NCBI RefSeq assembly: GCF_001426085.1
Contig: NZ_LMRR01000003.1
Location: 124,001-188,000 of the forward strand
Direction of reading: 5' to 3'
DNA: 64,000 nt
From: Rhodococcus sp. Leaf278
Lineage (GTDB): Bacteria > Actinomycetota > Actinomycetes > Mycobacteriales > Mycobacteriaceae
Of the stretch, positions 56,734 to 64,000 are shown piece by piece. The translations under genes were made by a program, and so were the position numbers. Numbering within the stretch: position 1 is the stretch's first letter; the number at the start of each line of letters is the position of its first letter. A model generated the notes under the pieces. That model was not told the origin of the DNA. It made no database searches and was given only the letters and a program-made list of their open reading frames with translations.

Positions 56734-58086
56734 CTACCGCCGCCGCAGCTGCACGGGCTGCCCGTCCTCCGGGAAGGGCAGCGACGTGAAGTTCAGTGGT
56801 GCAACGTAATCGCGGTCGACCGACCAGTCGAACCGCAGCAGCAGGTGGTGCATGATCGTCTTGATCTCAGCGCCGGCGAAAAACATGCCGATGCATTTGT
56901 GCACGCCGCCGCCGAACGGCTCCCACGCATAGCGATGGACCTTGTCCTCGCGTCGGTCGGCGGCGAATCGGCCGGGATCGAATTGCTCAGGGTTGGGCCA
57001 ATACTGCTCCATGTGGTGTGTGAAGTGCGGTGCCACCGACGCATACGTTCCGGCGGGAACGAACTTGCCCTGCACCTCGGTATCTTTGATCGCGCGGCGG
57101 GCAACCACCGGGGTCGGCGAGACCAATCGCAGACATTCCTTCATGACCAGATCGACGCTGGGGAGTTCGTCGAGTTGAGCGAGCGTCGGCGCATCGGTGC
57201 CGAGGGCCTCCGACTCGGCGCGACACTTGTCCTGCCACTGCGGATGCTGCCCGAGGTACTGCATCATCGTGGACAGCGTGATGGTCGACGTGTCGTGGGC
57301 CGCCATCAGCAGAAAGATCATGTGGTCGATCACTTCGTCGTCCGAGAAACGTTCGCCATGATCCCCCTCGATATGGCAAAGGACGGAGAAGAGATCGTCG
57401 GTCTCGGTGGCACGCCGAGCCGGTAAGTAGCGGCGGAAGAAGTCGTCGAGCACAGCCCTGCCGTCCAACCCTCGCTTCCACCGAGTACCCGGAACGCGGT
57501 AGCGCACGATCGACGTGGCGGCCTGCACGCAGGCAATGAAACTCGCGTTGATCTCGGCAATGTCGGCGTCGGTCGTTCCCTCCGCACCGCCCATGAAGAT
57601 GCTCGTCGCAACCTCGAGCGTGAGAGCCTTGAGCGCCGGATATACCTGGACGTCGCGTCCGCTCTGCCACGCGTCCAATCCTGTTGCTGTAACGGGATTC
57701 AATGCGTCGACGGATTTGGTGAGCCGATCACGAGTGAACGCCTGCTGCATGATTCGGCGGTGCCGGAGATGCTCCTCCGAGTCGAGCAGCATCAGCCCGC
57801 CGTGGAAGAACGGTCCGATCAGCAGGGACCATCCGTCACCGTTGACGAATGCTTTGTCCGCGTTCTGCAGCACCTGCTGGCACGCGTCCGGACCGAGAAC
57901 GGTGATCCACTTCTGGCCGGCCATGGTCAGCCAGGACACCTCGCCGTACTTCTCCCACCGACTCCCCAGCAGCTTCAGAGGGTTCCGAATGTATTCGAGG
58001 GTGTGGCCGACAACAGGCAGACCTCCATCGCCGAACACCGGTTGCAGCGTCGAATCAGCAGGCGGAGCAGCAAGAGCACGAGACAT
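56734..58086 (-). CDS. Cytochrome P450
   Basis: A 450-residue P450. I-helix AAHDTST is at 262-268, ExxR is at 317-320 (ECLR), and the heme loop FGGGVHKCIG has ligand Cys398. The I-helix has Ala in place of the usual first Gly. The CYP51/CYP136-like N-terminus (VVGHTLEYIRNPLKLLGSRWEKYG) suggests a steroid or lipid-like substrate, but that is only an inference. No ferredoxin is adjacent. It starts 15 bp from a 24-bp palindromic operator and diverges from a TetR gene. Confidence 0.94.
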   Translation of the reverse strand: MSRALAAPPADSTLQPVFGDGGLPVVGHTLEYIRNPLKLLGSRWEKYGEVSWLTMAGQKWITVLGPDACQQVLQNADKAFVNGDGWSLLIGPFFHGGLMLLDSEEHLRHRRIMQQAFTRDRLTKSVDALNPVTATGLDAWQSGRDVQVYPALKALTLEVATSIFMGGAEGTTDADIAEINASFIACVQAATSIVRYRVPGTRWKRGLDGRAVLDDFFRRYLPARRATETDDLFSVLCHIEGDHGERFSDDEVIDHMIFLLMAAHDTSTITLSTMMQYLGQHPQWQDKCRAESEALGTDAPTLAQLDELPSVDLVMKECLRLVSPTPVVARRAIKDTEVQGKFVPAGTYASVAPHFTHHMEQYWPNPEQFDPGRFAADRREDKVHRYAWEPFGGGVHKCIGMFFAGAEIKTIMHHLLLRFDWSVDRDYVAPLNFTSLPFPEDGQPVQLRRR

Positions 58087-58101
58087 TGTCGACCTCCATC
58101 A

Positions 58102-58125
58102 ATCTGACAGGGCGTCCTGTCAGAT
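58102..58125. promoter_or_regulatory. 24-bp palindromic operator between P450 and TetR
   Basis: The arms ATCTGACAGG (58102-58111) and CCTGTCAGAT (58116-58125) are exact complements around GCGT. The site is 15 bp before the P450 start and 45 bp before the TetR start, so one bound repressor would shut both divergent genes. Confidence 0.88.
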
Positions 58126-58170
58126 GAAATGTAGTCTGCGTCACACCCGTGATTCTGTCAAGATCTATCC

Positions 58171-58788
58171 ATGGCATCCACCACGCGCCGCTACAACGGC
58201 ATGAGCGCAGACGATCGCCTTGCCGACCGTCGTGCCCGTCTGCTCGATGCCGGGCTCGAGGTGTTCGCAGCAGCTGGAGCCAAGGGCGCAACCATGACCG
58301 CCATCTGCGCGCACGCCAAGCTTACCGAGCGGTATTTCTACGAAAACTTCAGCAGCAGAGACGATCTCCTCGAAAAGGTAGTGGATTCGATATCCGACGA
58401 GATTCGAGCCAAGGCCCTGGACGCACTGCACTCCCCCGCACCCACGGTCGAGCAACAGGCACACAACGCCATCGCCGCGTTCGTCGATGTGCTCACCGAG
58501 GACCCGCGCAAGGGCCGCGTCGCGATGATCGAATCGCTGGCCGTCGACTCACTCCGGACGTACCGACGAAAGTCCATGCGCGCTTTCGCCCATCTTGTCG
58601 CCGAACAATCACGCGAACTCTACGGTGAACAGGCCTTCCCTCAACCGCAGTCGGAGATCAACGGCCTGCTGTTCATCGGTGGACTCGCTGAACTCGTGAT
58701 CGCCTGGCTGAACGACGAAATAGACATCAACCCTTCGGACATCGTCGACGCCGCAACCCGTCAGTTCATCGCCACCGCGCATCGCTGA
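58171..58788 (+). CDS. TetR-family repressor of the P450 gene
   Basis: A 205-residue protein from ATG 58171. The helix-turn-helix is AGAKGATMTAICAHAKLTERYFYENFSSRDDLL. The arrangement with a divergent P450 and a shared palindrome makes local repression very likely. The ligand is presumably the P450 substrate or a related lipid. Confidence 0.92.
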   Translation: MASTTRRYNGMSADDRLADRRARLLDAGLEVFAAAGAKGATMTAICAHAKLTERYFYENFSSRDDLLEKVVDSISDEIRAKALDALHSPAPTVEQQAHNAIAAFVDVLTEDPRKGRVAMIESLAVDSLRTYRRKSMRAFAHLVAEQSRELYGEQAFPQPQSEINGLLFIGGLAELVIAWLNDEIDINPSDIVDAATRQFIATAHR

Positions 58789-58796
58789 GGTGGGGG

Positions 58797-59861
58797 TCAG
58801 ACCCTGGCGTCGATGTTCATGTCGCCACGCGTTTGCCTTCGGATGTGATCGCTTGCCAGCATTGCGTGCGGGAAGCCGGGGTCGATCGCACTGGCCTGGT
58901 CGAGCCGCGCTAGATGTTGGGCGCTCAACTCGATCTCCAGTGCACCGAGATTTTCCTCCAACTGCATCAGCGTTCGCGCACCGATGATCGGGGCGGTGAC
59001 GTGCGGACTCTGCAGGTTCCATGCCAGGCCGATTTGCGAAGGCGTGCAGCCCAGTTCGCTCGCTACTTCACTCACCACGTCGACGATGGCGAGGTTGCGC
59101 TCCGTGAGCGAACCCATGGCGATGTTGAAGTTTCGTCGGGTCCCAGGGCTGCTTTCCGAATCGCCGCCACTCAAGTCGGCCCGGGCGTACTTCCCCGACA
59201 GAACCCCGCCCGCCAACGGCGAGAACGGGACGACACCCAGACCCAGCTGATGCGCCATAGGGATCAGATCGCGCTCGCCACCCCGCTCGATCAGGTTGTA
59301 CTCGATCTGCAGTGCTACCAACGGTGCCCAGCCACGGAGGTCGGCCAAGGTCTGCATCCGGGCAACCTGCCATGCCGGCGCCGTCGAGATCGCGACGTAG
59401 AGCACGGTTCCACGTCGGACGAGATCATCGAGTCCCTGCAAGATCTCGTCGATGGGGGTCGTGTCGTCCCAGACGTGCAGGTACAGCAAATCGATGTAGT
59501 CGGTGCCCAACCGGCGCAGACTGTCGTGAACCGAGGCGAGGAGGTTCTTTCGATTACTGCCACCGGAGTTGGGATCTCCGGGGCGACGAAGCGTGGTGTA
59601 CTTCGTCGCCAGCACGAGCGCGTCCCGATTGTCGCGACTGAACTCGCCGAGCATCTTCTCCGAAGTTCCATCGGTGTAGGTCGGGGCAGTGTCGATGAAG
59701 TTTCCTCCTCTCTCCACATACGTGTCGAACAGTTGTCGGGCCACGGAGTGCTCGGCACCCCATCCCCAGTCGGTGCCGAAAGTTGCTGTGCCCAAGGCGA
59801 GCCGCGAGACACGCAATCCGGACCGCCCCAGCGTCCGGTAGGTGTCGAGACCTGAAGTCAT
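58797..59861 (-). CDS. Aldo/keto reductase
   Basis: A 354-residue AKR from ATG 59861 (GGAGA upstream). The catalytic set is visible: Asp in FIDTAP, Tyr in TYTDGTSE, Lys in LATKYT, His in LLYLHVWD. The C-terminal NADP-binding segment IIGARTLMQLEENLGALEI is typical of the AKR group related to YajO/Gpr. It is divergent from a TetR gene, with two direct repeats between them. Confidence 0.92.
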   Translation of the reverse strand: MTSGLDTYRTLGRSGLRVSRLALGTATFGTDWGWGAEHSVARQLFDTYVERGGNFIDTAPTYTDGTSEKMLGEFSRDNRDALVLATKYTTLRRPGDPNSGGSNRKNLLASVHDSLRRLGTDYIDLLYLHVWDDTTPIDEILQGLDDLVRRGTVLYVAISTAPAWQVARMQTLADLRGWAPLVALQIEYNLIERGGERDLIPMAHQLGLGVVPFSPLAGGVLSGKYARADLSGGDSESSPGTRRNFNIAMGSLTERNLAIVDVVSEVASELGCTPSQIGLAWNLQSPHVTAPIIGARTLMQLEENLGALEIELSAQHLARLDQASAIDPGFPHAMLASDHIRRQTRGDMNIDARV

Positions 59862-59908
59862 CGTCTTCTCCTCATCGATGGTGCCGTGCGAACGGTGCTG
59901 CCACACCT

Positions 59909-59975
59909 TAAGTACACCGATCAGTTTTCAACATAACAACGATTGCGCGCCCCGGCAAGCTAAGTACACTGATCG
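59909..59975. promoter_or_regulatory. Two direct repeats, candidate TetR sites
   Basis: TAAGTACACCGATCA (59909-59923) and TAAGTACACTGATCG (59961-59975) are direct copies (13 of 15 identical) spaced 52 bp apart in the AKR/TetR divergent region, about five helical turns. Confidence 0.65.
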
Positions 59976-60004
59976 TTACCAGCAGGAAAGAGCGAGGGCA
60001 GCAG

Positions 60005-60598
60005 ATGGATACAGGTCCGACCGGCGCGCGCCGTGGCCGTGGAGCGCGGGAGCGACTCCTGAACAGCGCCCGAGAACTGTTCCAAGAACGCGGGATCAAC
60101 ACCACCGGCATGGACATGCTCAGCGCGGAAGCCCAGGTGTCCAAGCGAACGATCTATCAACATTTCGGCAGCAAGGACGAAGTCGTCGCCGAGTGCCTAC
60201 GCACGCAGGACCTGCAGTCCGAACCCGGCGTGTTCGCCCGTACCGACCTCTCGCCTCGCGAGCATATTCTGGCTGCATTCGAGCCGAACCCGACGAGCTC
60301 TGGTGACCCGACACCGATGTGCCCGTTCATCCGAGCCGCCGTAGAAATTGCGGACCCGGAACACCCCGCACGAGAGGTCGTTCGCACGTACAAGCTGTCG
60401 GTTGCGCAGCACTTTTCGGAACTTGCGCGCATGGCTGGGGCTCACGACCCGGATGTACTCGGGCAGCAACTTGCGCTTCTGCTCGACGGGGCATCCATCA
60501 GAACCAGAGCCCTGGGCATCGAAATGCTACCGGTCGCTGCCGGGATTGCTCGCGAATTGATCGACAGAGCAGTAGGTTTCGATGCCCAGCCGTCGTAG
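60005..60598 (+). CDS. TetR-family repressor
   Basis: A 197-residue protein from ATG 60005. The helix-turn-helix is RGINTTGMDMLSAEAQVSKRTIYQHFGSKDEVV. It resembles regulators that sit next to oxidoreductases and probably controls the divergent aldo/keto reductase gene. It is convergent with the acetamidase gene. Confidence 0.91.
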   Translation: MDTGPTGARRGRGARERLLNSARELFQERGINTTGMDMLSAEAQVSKRTIYQHFGSKDEVVAECLRTQDLQSEPGVFARTDLSPREHILAAFEPNPTSSGDPTPMCPFIRAAVEIADPEHPAREVVRTYKLSVAQHFSELARMAGAHDPDVLGQQLALLLDGASIRTRALGIEMLPVAAGIARELIDRAVGFDAQPS

Positions 60599-60625
60599 TT
60601 CGATCCAGGTGACCTACCGATCGAA
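60599..60625. terminator. Possible bidirectional hairpin
   Basis: The arms TTCGATC (60599-60605) and GATCGAA (60619-60625) are exact complements. The 13-nt interior holds the TAG stop of the acetamidase gene (minus strand, 60614-60616). It is weaker than the hairpins at 39642 and 47372. Confidence 0.4.
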
Positions 60626-61978
60626 GTGCGCCTTCGAGATCTGGCCGTGCACTCCGACCGTTTTGTCGACCACCTGCGAGACGGTGAAGTTCGCGGCCGC
60701 GGACAGGTACGCATACGCCGTCGCGCGATCCATGCCGAGATCCGTCTCGAGGAAGTCCAGAGCATTGACCACAGCACGACGCATTGCGGCGTTCAGGTCC
60801 GAGCTCTGGCCGCCGACGGCACCGTCCGGATCGGACAACCCGATCGGGATCCACGAGTCCTGGTTCTCGGCAAAGGGATACGAGTACGCAACGGACGGAG
60901 CATCACCGCTGCCCGCCTTGCAGACCGTGAGGCGGAACGTGCCGCGCAGCGATCCTTCCATCGCGGTGAGCGCCACCTCGCCGTCACCCATCGCCATGTG
61001 TGGATCACCGACGTAGAACAACGCACCTTCCGCGAACACCGGGAGGTAGAACGTCGATCCGACGCCGAGCAGACCCACGTCGATGTTGCCGCCACCCAGC
61101 GTCGGGGGAATCGAATTGGCGTTGGGCGACGTCAGACCCGGATCGCTGGCGAACGCAACGCCCATCATTCCCATGAACGGTCGCAGCGGAAAGCGCACGG
61201 CCGCATCGCCGTACCGCATCACACCCTGCCCCTCCTCGACTGCGGAGAACGTGGAGACGTTGCCGTACTGCGTCGGATTACCCGACTTCCTGCCGTCGCC
61301 CCCGATCGGCGGCATGACCTCGTCGAGGCCGATACCCGCAGGTGCTTCACCGGACGCAGTGACCGCAAGAGCACCCTTGCCGTGCCTGCTCGACACCACG
61401 CCGTACGGAACGCGTGGAATCGCCTCGAGCGTCTCGATCTTGAGTACATCACCGCGCTGCGCGCCTTCGACGAACACCGGGCCCGTCACCACGTGCGGTC
61501 CGTCGACGTCGAAGTTGCGTACCGTCCGGTCGTACCCGCCGGCGATGTCGATCGCGTCCTGAAGAACGTCGGACTCGGAAACACCCTTGCCACCGAAGAA
61601 TTCGACGGGATCGCGGCCCTGATCTTCGAGGATTCCCTCGTGGCTCAGCGCGTCGATCGTCACCGTCTCGCCGGACTTCATCTGCAGCACCGATTCGGAC
61701 TCGACCGTCGGGACGTAGCCCCACAGAACCTTGTCGACCTCTGAGCTCAGGTAGTGATCGCCGGAGATGTCGCCGGTTCCGGGCTGCAGGATCTGACCAG
61801 CCGTAGGTGCCGGTGCGGAAGAACTCGCAGCGGCGGTGTTCGAGGAAGACGTCGAACACGCTGCCGTTCCGGCAATTCCGACGCCCGCTCCCAGAGCGGC
61901 CACTGCCTGGATGAATCCGCGACGACCGATCCCCTTGCTGATCGTCTCTGCTGCCTGCTCCGCCATCGACCGCGCCAT
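60614..61978 (-). CDS. Tat-exported acetamidase/formamidase-family protein
   Basis: A 454-residue protein. A twin-arginine signal (GRRGFIQAVAALGAGVGIAG) is followed by a lipobox-like TAACS, so it is probably exported folded and lipid-anchored. The FmdA_AmdA domain follows (GYVPTVESESVLQMKSGETVTIDALSHEGI, then GPVFVEGAQRGDVLKIETL). Most relatives are cytoplasmic; export with metal-loaded enzyme would explain the Tat signal. It hydrolyses short amides, giving ammonia and acid. Confidence 0.9.
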   Translation of the reverse strand: MARSMAEQAAETISKGIGRRGFIQAVAALGAGVGIAGTAACSTSSSNTAAASSSAPAPTAGQILQPGTGDISGDHYLSSEVDKVLWGYVPTVESESVLQMKSGETVTIDALSHEGILEDQGRDPVEFFGGKGVSESDVLQDAIDIAGGYDRTVRNFDVDGPHVVTGPVFVEGAQRGDVLKIETLEAIPRVPYGVVSSRHGKGALAVTASGEAPAGIGLDEVMPPIGGDGRKSGNPTQYGNVSTFSAVEEGQGVMRYGDAAVRFPLRPFMGMMGVAFASDPGLTSPNANSIPPTLGGGNIDVGLLGVGSTFYLPVFAEGALFYVGDPHMAMGDGEVALTAMEGSLRGTFRLTVCKAGSGDAPSVAYSYPFAENQDSWIPIGLSDPDGAVGGQSSDLNAAMRRAVVNALDFLETDLGMDRATAYAYLSAAANFTVSQVVDKTVGVHGQISKAHFDR

Positions 61979-62059
61979 GATGCCTCCTGAATTGTCCGAA
62001 TCTCGAACGTAGATCAGGGGTGTTTCTCAGCAGTTACGATCGCGCGTCGCCCCAATTGC

Positions 62060-62668
62060 TCAGCTGGGATCGCTCCCGGCGATCGCCGACCACCAGATCG
62101 CGGTGACAGCGGCCAGCAGACTCACTGCAACGAACTGAGCGAACCCGCCACCGTCGACGATCAGCCACAGCAGGCCGATGAACGGGCCGGCCACCGCGGC
62201 GGGGGCGTCGAGCATGATCCGGCGACGTAGCGAGCCGAATCTGTCACTGCGCGTGCGTAGATCGGATTCGTTGAGGCGAGGTGCGTCGAGCGGGATGCCC
62301 GGCGGTAAGGACGTGCGACGCCGCCCCGACGGCACGGCAACGATCCCCGGTTCGACGACGAAGGCGCGACGTCCGAGAATCGACCTACTGATGCGGGCAT
62401 CGGCGTCGGGAACGATTGCCAGCAGCCCGGTGTGGAAGTAGACGGGGTACCAGGCCCGCCTTCCGTTCTCGTGAACCTCCAGGTATCCACGCGAGCGCAT
62501 CCGGTGTTGAAACCGCACGCGCCGCACAGTGGTTCGACCAGAGGAGCGCATCGCGAATCGAGCGGCGAGCAGAGCACACCCGGCGGACCAACCCGTCCAG
62601 ATGAGCACGACGAGCACAACCAACAGGCCGAGTGGAGTGACGAAAGCGGTCGATGCCGCGACAATCAA
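62060..62668 (-). CDS. Membrane protein of unknown function
   Basis: About 202 residues. The only upstream start in frame is TTG 62668, so the N-terminus is uncertain. There is one N-terminal span (FVTPLGLLVVLVVLIWTGWSAGCALLA), a basic soluble middle (~45-155) and a hydrophobic C-terminus (VAGPFIGLLWLIVDGGG, FVAVSLLAAVTAIWW). I do not recognise the family. It lies 41 bp after the substrate-binding protein gene on the same strand. Confidence 0.6.
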   Translation of the reverse strand: MIVAASTAFVTPLGLLVVLVVLIWTGWSAGCALLAARFAMRSSGRTTVRRVRFQHRMRSRGYLEVHENGRRAWYPVYFHTGLLAIVPDADARISRSILGRRAFVVEPGIVAVPSGRRRTSLPPGIPLDAPRLNESDLRTRSDRFGSLRRRIMLDAPAAVAGPFIGLLWLIVDGGGFAQFVAVSLLAAVTAIWWSAIAGSDPS

Positions 62669-62709
62669 AGTGACTGCCGCGACACCGACCGGATATCCGA
62701 GCCCGTTCT

Positions 62710-64000
62710 TTATTTCAGGAACCCGACCTTCGACATGTCGATGTCGCCGAATCCCGGAGCTCCGAAGTTCGCGAGATTCGACTTCGTCGCATACGTCGAC
62801 GGGCGCTGGAACATCGTGAGGCTGTGGCCCTCCGCCCAGATCGCCTTGTCCGCCTCGTTGTAGTCGGCGATACGCGCATCGTCGTCGAGCTCACCGGCCG
62901 CCTTGTCGAGCAGACCGTTGATCTCCTCGGAACCGACCTGGCCGTAGTTCTGCAACGTGCTGCCGGGCGTCAGGCGGAAGATGCCGTCACTACTGGACGT
63001 GTACGGCGTTCCCTCCCAGGTGAAGTGGGTGACATCGAAGGCACCCACCAAGATGTACTTCTCGAAGAAGTCGTCCGACGGCACCGCATCGATGATGAGG
63101 TTGGCACCGACGGCCTTGAGGTTCTGCTGAATGATCTGCGCTTCCTGCGTCGCATTCGGAGTGTCGGCCGGAATGATGTCGTGCAGATCGAGTTGCTGGC
63201 CGTCCTTCGAGCGGAACTCACCGTTCATAGTCCAACCGGCCGCGTCGAGCTCGGACTTCGCCTTCTCGGGATCGAAGGTGATATCACCGTTGTTGGCCTG
63301 GTAGCCCTTCTGACCGTCGACGTAGATATGGCTGTTCAGCACCGTCGGGCTCGACGTGATCTGGCCGAGCTGGGACGTGGCCAGGTAGTCGCGGTCTATC
63401 GCTTTCATCAGAGCCAGCCGGACGGCCTTGTCCGACGTGATGCGACCCGACGCACCGTTGAAATCGAAGTGGCGGTATTGCGGACCCAGGCTCTGCCGAA
63501 GGTCGACATTCGGGATACCCCGCGCCACCTTGAATGCATCAGCACTGCTACCCAATTCGTAGTAATCGAGCTCGCCGCTCTGCAATGCTCCGACAGAGGC
63601 CGTCGAATCGAGCGGCAGGTAGGTGATGGTGTCGAGAACCGCTGGGTTCTCACCCCACCAATCCGGGTTCCTCTCGACGACGATGCGCTTTCCGCCGGGC
63701 TCGATGTTGCGAACACGGAACGGGCCTGCGGTAGCGGGCATCGTGCTCACCGAACCGGTGTTGAACGCCTCGACGGTGTTCACCGACTCTGCAGGCATCA
63801 AGGGCACGAACAGCGAACGCCAGTCACCGAACTTCTCGCTGAAGGTCAAGATCACCTGCTGGTCGTTCTCACCCCGAACCACCGATTCGACCTTGTCGTA
63901 ACCTGCGGTGGACGACGCCTCGTAGGCCGGGTCCTTGCCGCTGTTCGCGGTCCACGTCGCGACGAGGTCGGTGTAATCCAGCGACCGACCGGTGCTCCAC
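62710..64000 (-). CDS. Family 5 (DppA/OppA-type) ABC substrate-binding protein, 5' end missing
   Basis: An open frame runs from the right edge to TAA at 62710-62712, about 429 C-terminal residues. FRVRNIEPGGKRIVVERNPDWWGENPAVLDTITYLPL, RLALMKAIDRDYLATSQLGQ and WTMNGEFRSKDGQQLDLHDII are typical of extracellular solute-binding family 5. It binds peptides or other oligomeric solutes outside the cell; permease and ATPase genes would be expected nearby but are not within the window. The N-terminal signal is off the edge. Confidence 0.93.
   Translation of the reverse strand, partial: WSTGRSLDYTDLVATWTANSGKDPAYEASSTAGYDKVESVVRGENDQQVILTFSEKFGDWRSLFVPLMPAESVNTVEAFNTGSVSTMPATAGPFRVRNIEPGGKRIVVERNPDWWGENPAVLDTITYLPLDSTASVGALQSGELDYYELGSSADAFKVARGIPNVDLRQSLGPQYRHFDFNGASGRITSDKAVRLALMKAIDRDYLATSQLGQITSSPTVLNSHIYVDGQKGYQANNGDITFDPEKAKSELDAAGWTMNGEFRSKDGQQLDLHDIIPADTPNATQEAQIIQQNLKAVGANLIIDAVPSDDFFEKYILVGAFDVTHFTWEGTPYTSSSDGIFRLTPGSTLQNYGQVGSEEINGLLDKAAGELDDDARIADYNEADKAIWAEGHSLTMFQRPSTYATKSNLANFGAPGFGDIDMSKVGFLK

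Noticed and set aside
58792-58804. GGGTC-A-GACCC as a terminator between TetR and AKR genes
   Set aside because: The loop would be one nucleotide; this cannot form a hairpin of useful size.

Overview
The window comes from a high-GC actinomycete, most likely Rhodococcus or a close relative in the Nocardiaceae. The basis is the coding bias, frequent GTG starts, ATGA/GTGA gene overlaps, the number of TetR-type regulators, a monomeric NADP isocitrate dehydrogenase, mycolata-style lipoproteins and a Baeyer-Villiger/P450/CoA-ligase catabolic gene set. The genus is an inference. There are no rRNA, tRNA, CRISPR or transposase genes.

1-21 kb is an accessory region. It opens inside a complete-looking type 2 BREX phage-defence operon on the + strand (tail of pglW, then pglX, pglY, pglZ, brxD, brxHI). 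Every junction is a 4-bp ATGA or GTGA overlap, so the operon looks translationally coupled. A four-gene minus-strand cassette converges on it (16.05 to 13.94 kb): a truncated SMC/RecF-like ATPase whose Walker A lysine is glutamate, a 109-aa unknown, an ankyrin-repeat protein, and a 225-aa protein whose C-terminal 87 residues are a paralogue of the PglZ C-terminal tail (39 of 86 positions identical by eye, no gaps). This last protein is the best candidate for something undescribed. Next lie an Ala/Gly-rich membrane-type protein, a uracil-DNA-glycosylase-like protein, an SDR enzyme and an Xre/MmyB-type regulator. This ~4 kb block is bracketed by two 158-bp direct copies of the 5' end of the gene at 20307; the left copy carries two in-frame stops.

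21-32.8 kb: GNAT and TetR genes with twin operators; a serine-hydrolase lipoprotein coupled to an ArsR-like regulator behind a 26-bp perfect palindrome; three tandem six-cysteine lipoproteins; then a catabolic cluster (HAPMO-like Baeyer-Villiger monooxygenase, nitroreductase, acyl-CoA ligase, TetR, EstB-like esterase). Its logic would be ketone to ester, ester to acid plus alcohol, acid to acyl-CoA.

32.8-51.4 kb: a zinc-type/quinone oxidoreductase; an ssuCBAD alkanesulfonate operon; GNAT, secreted ParB-like and DedA proteins; a two-component system; nitroreductase, prolyl-aminopeptidase-like, EVE-domain and isochorismatase-like genes; a GlxA-type regulator coupled to a class III nucleotide cyclase; and a CitMHS transporter/AtuA/AtuA-tail operon with a divergent LysR gene. 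Several convergent pairs share compact hairpins with stop codons in the loop.

51.4-64 kb: a duplicated hairpin element, icd, succinate-semialdehyde dehydrogenase, an ABM protein, a monoglyceride-lipase-like hydrolase, a P450 divergent from a TetR gene with a 24-bp operator, an aldo/keto reductase divergent from another TetR gene, a Tat-exported acetamidase/formamidase, a membrane protein, and the C-terminal part of a family 5 peptide-type ABC substrate-binding protein that runs off the right edge. No gene-free stretch exceeds 300 bp.
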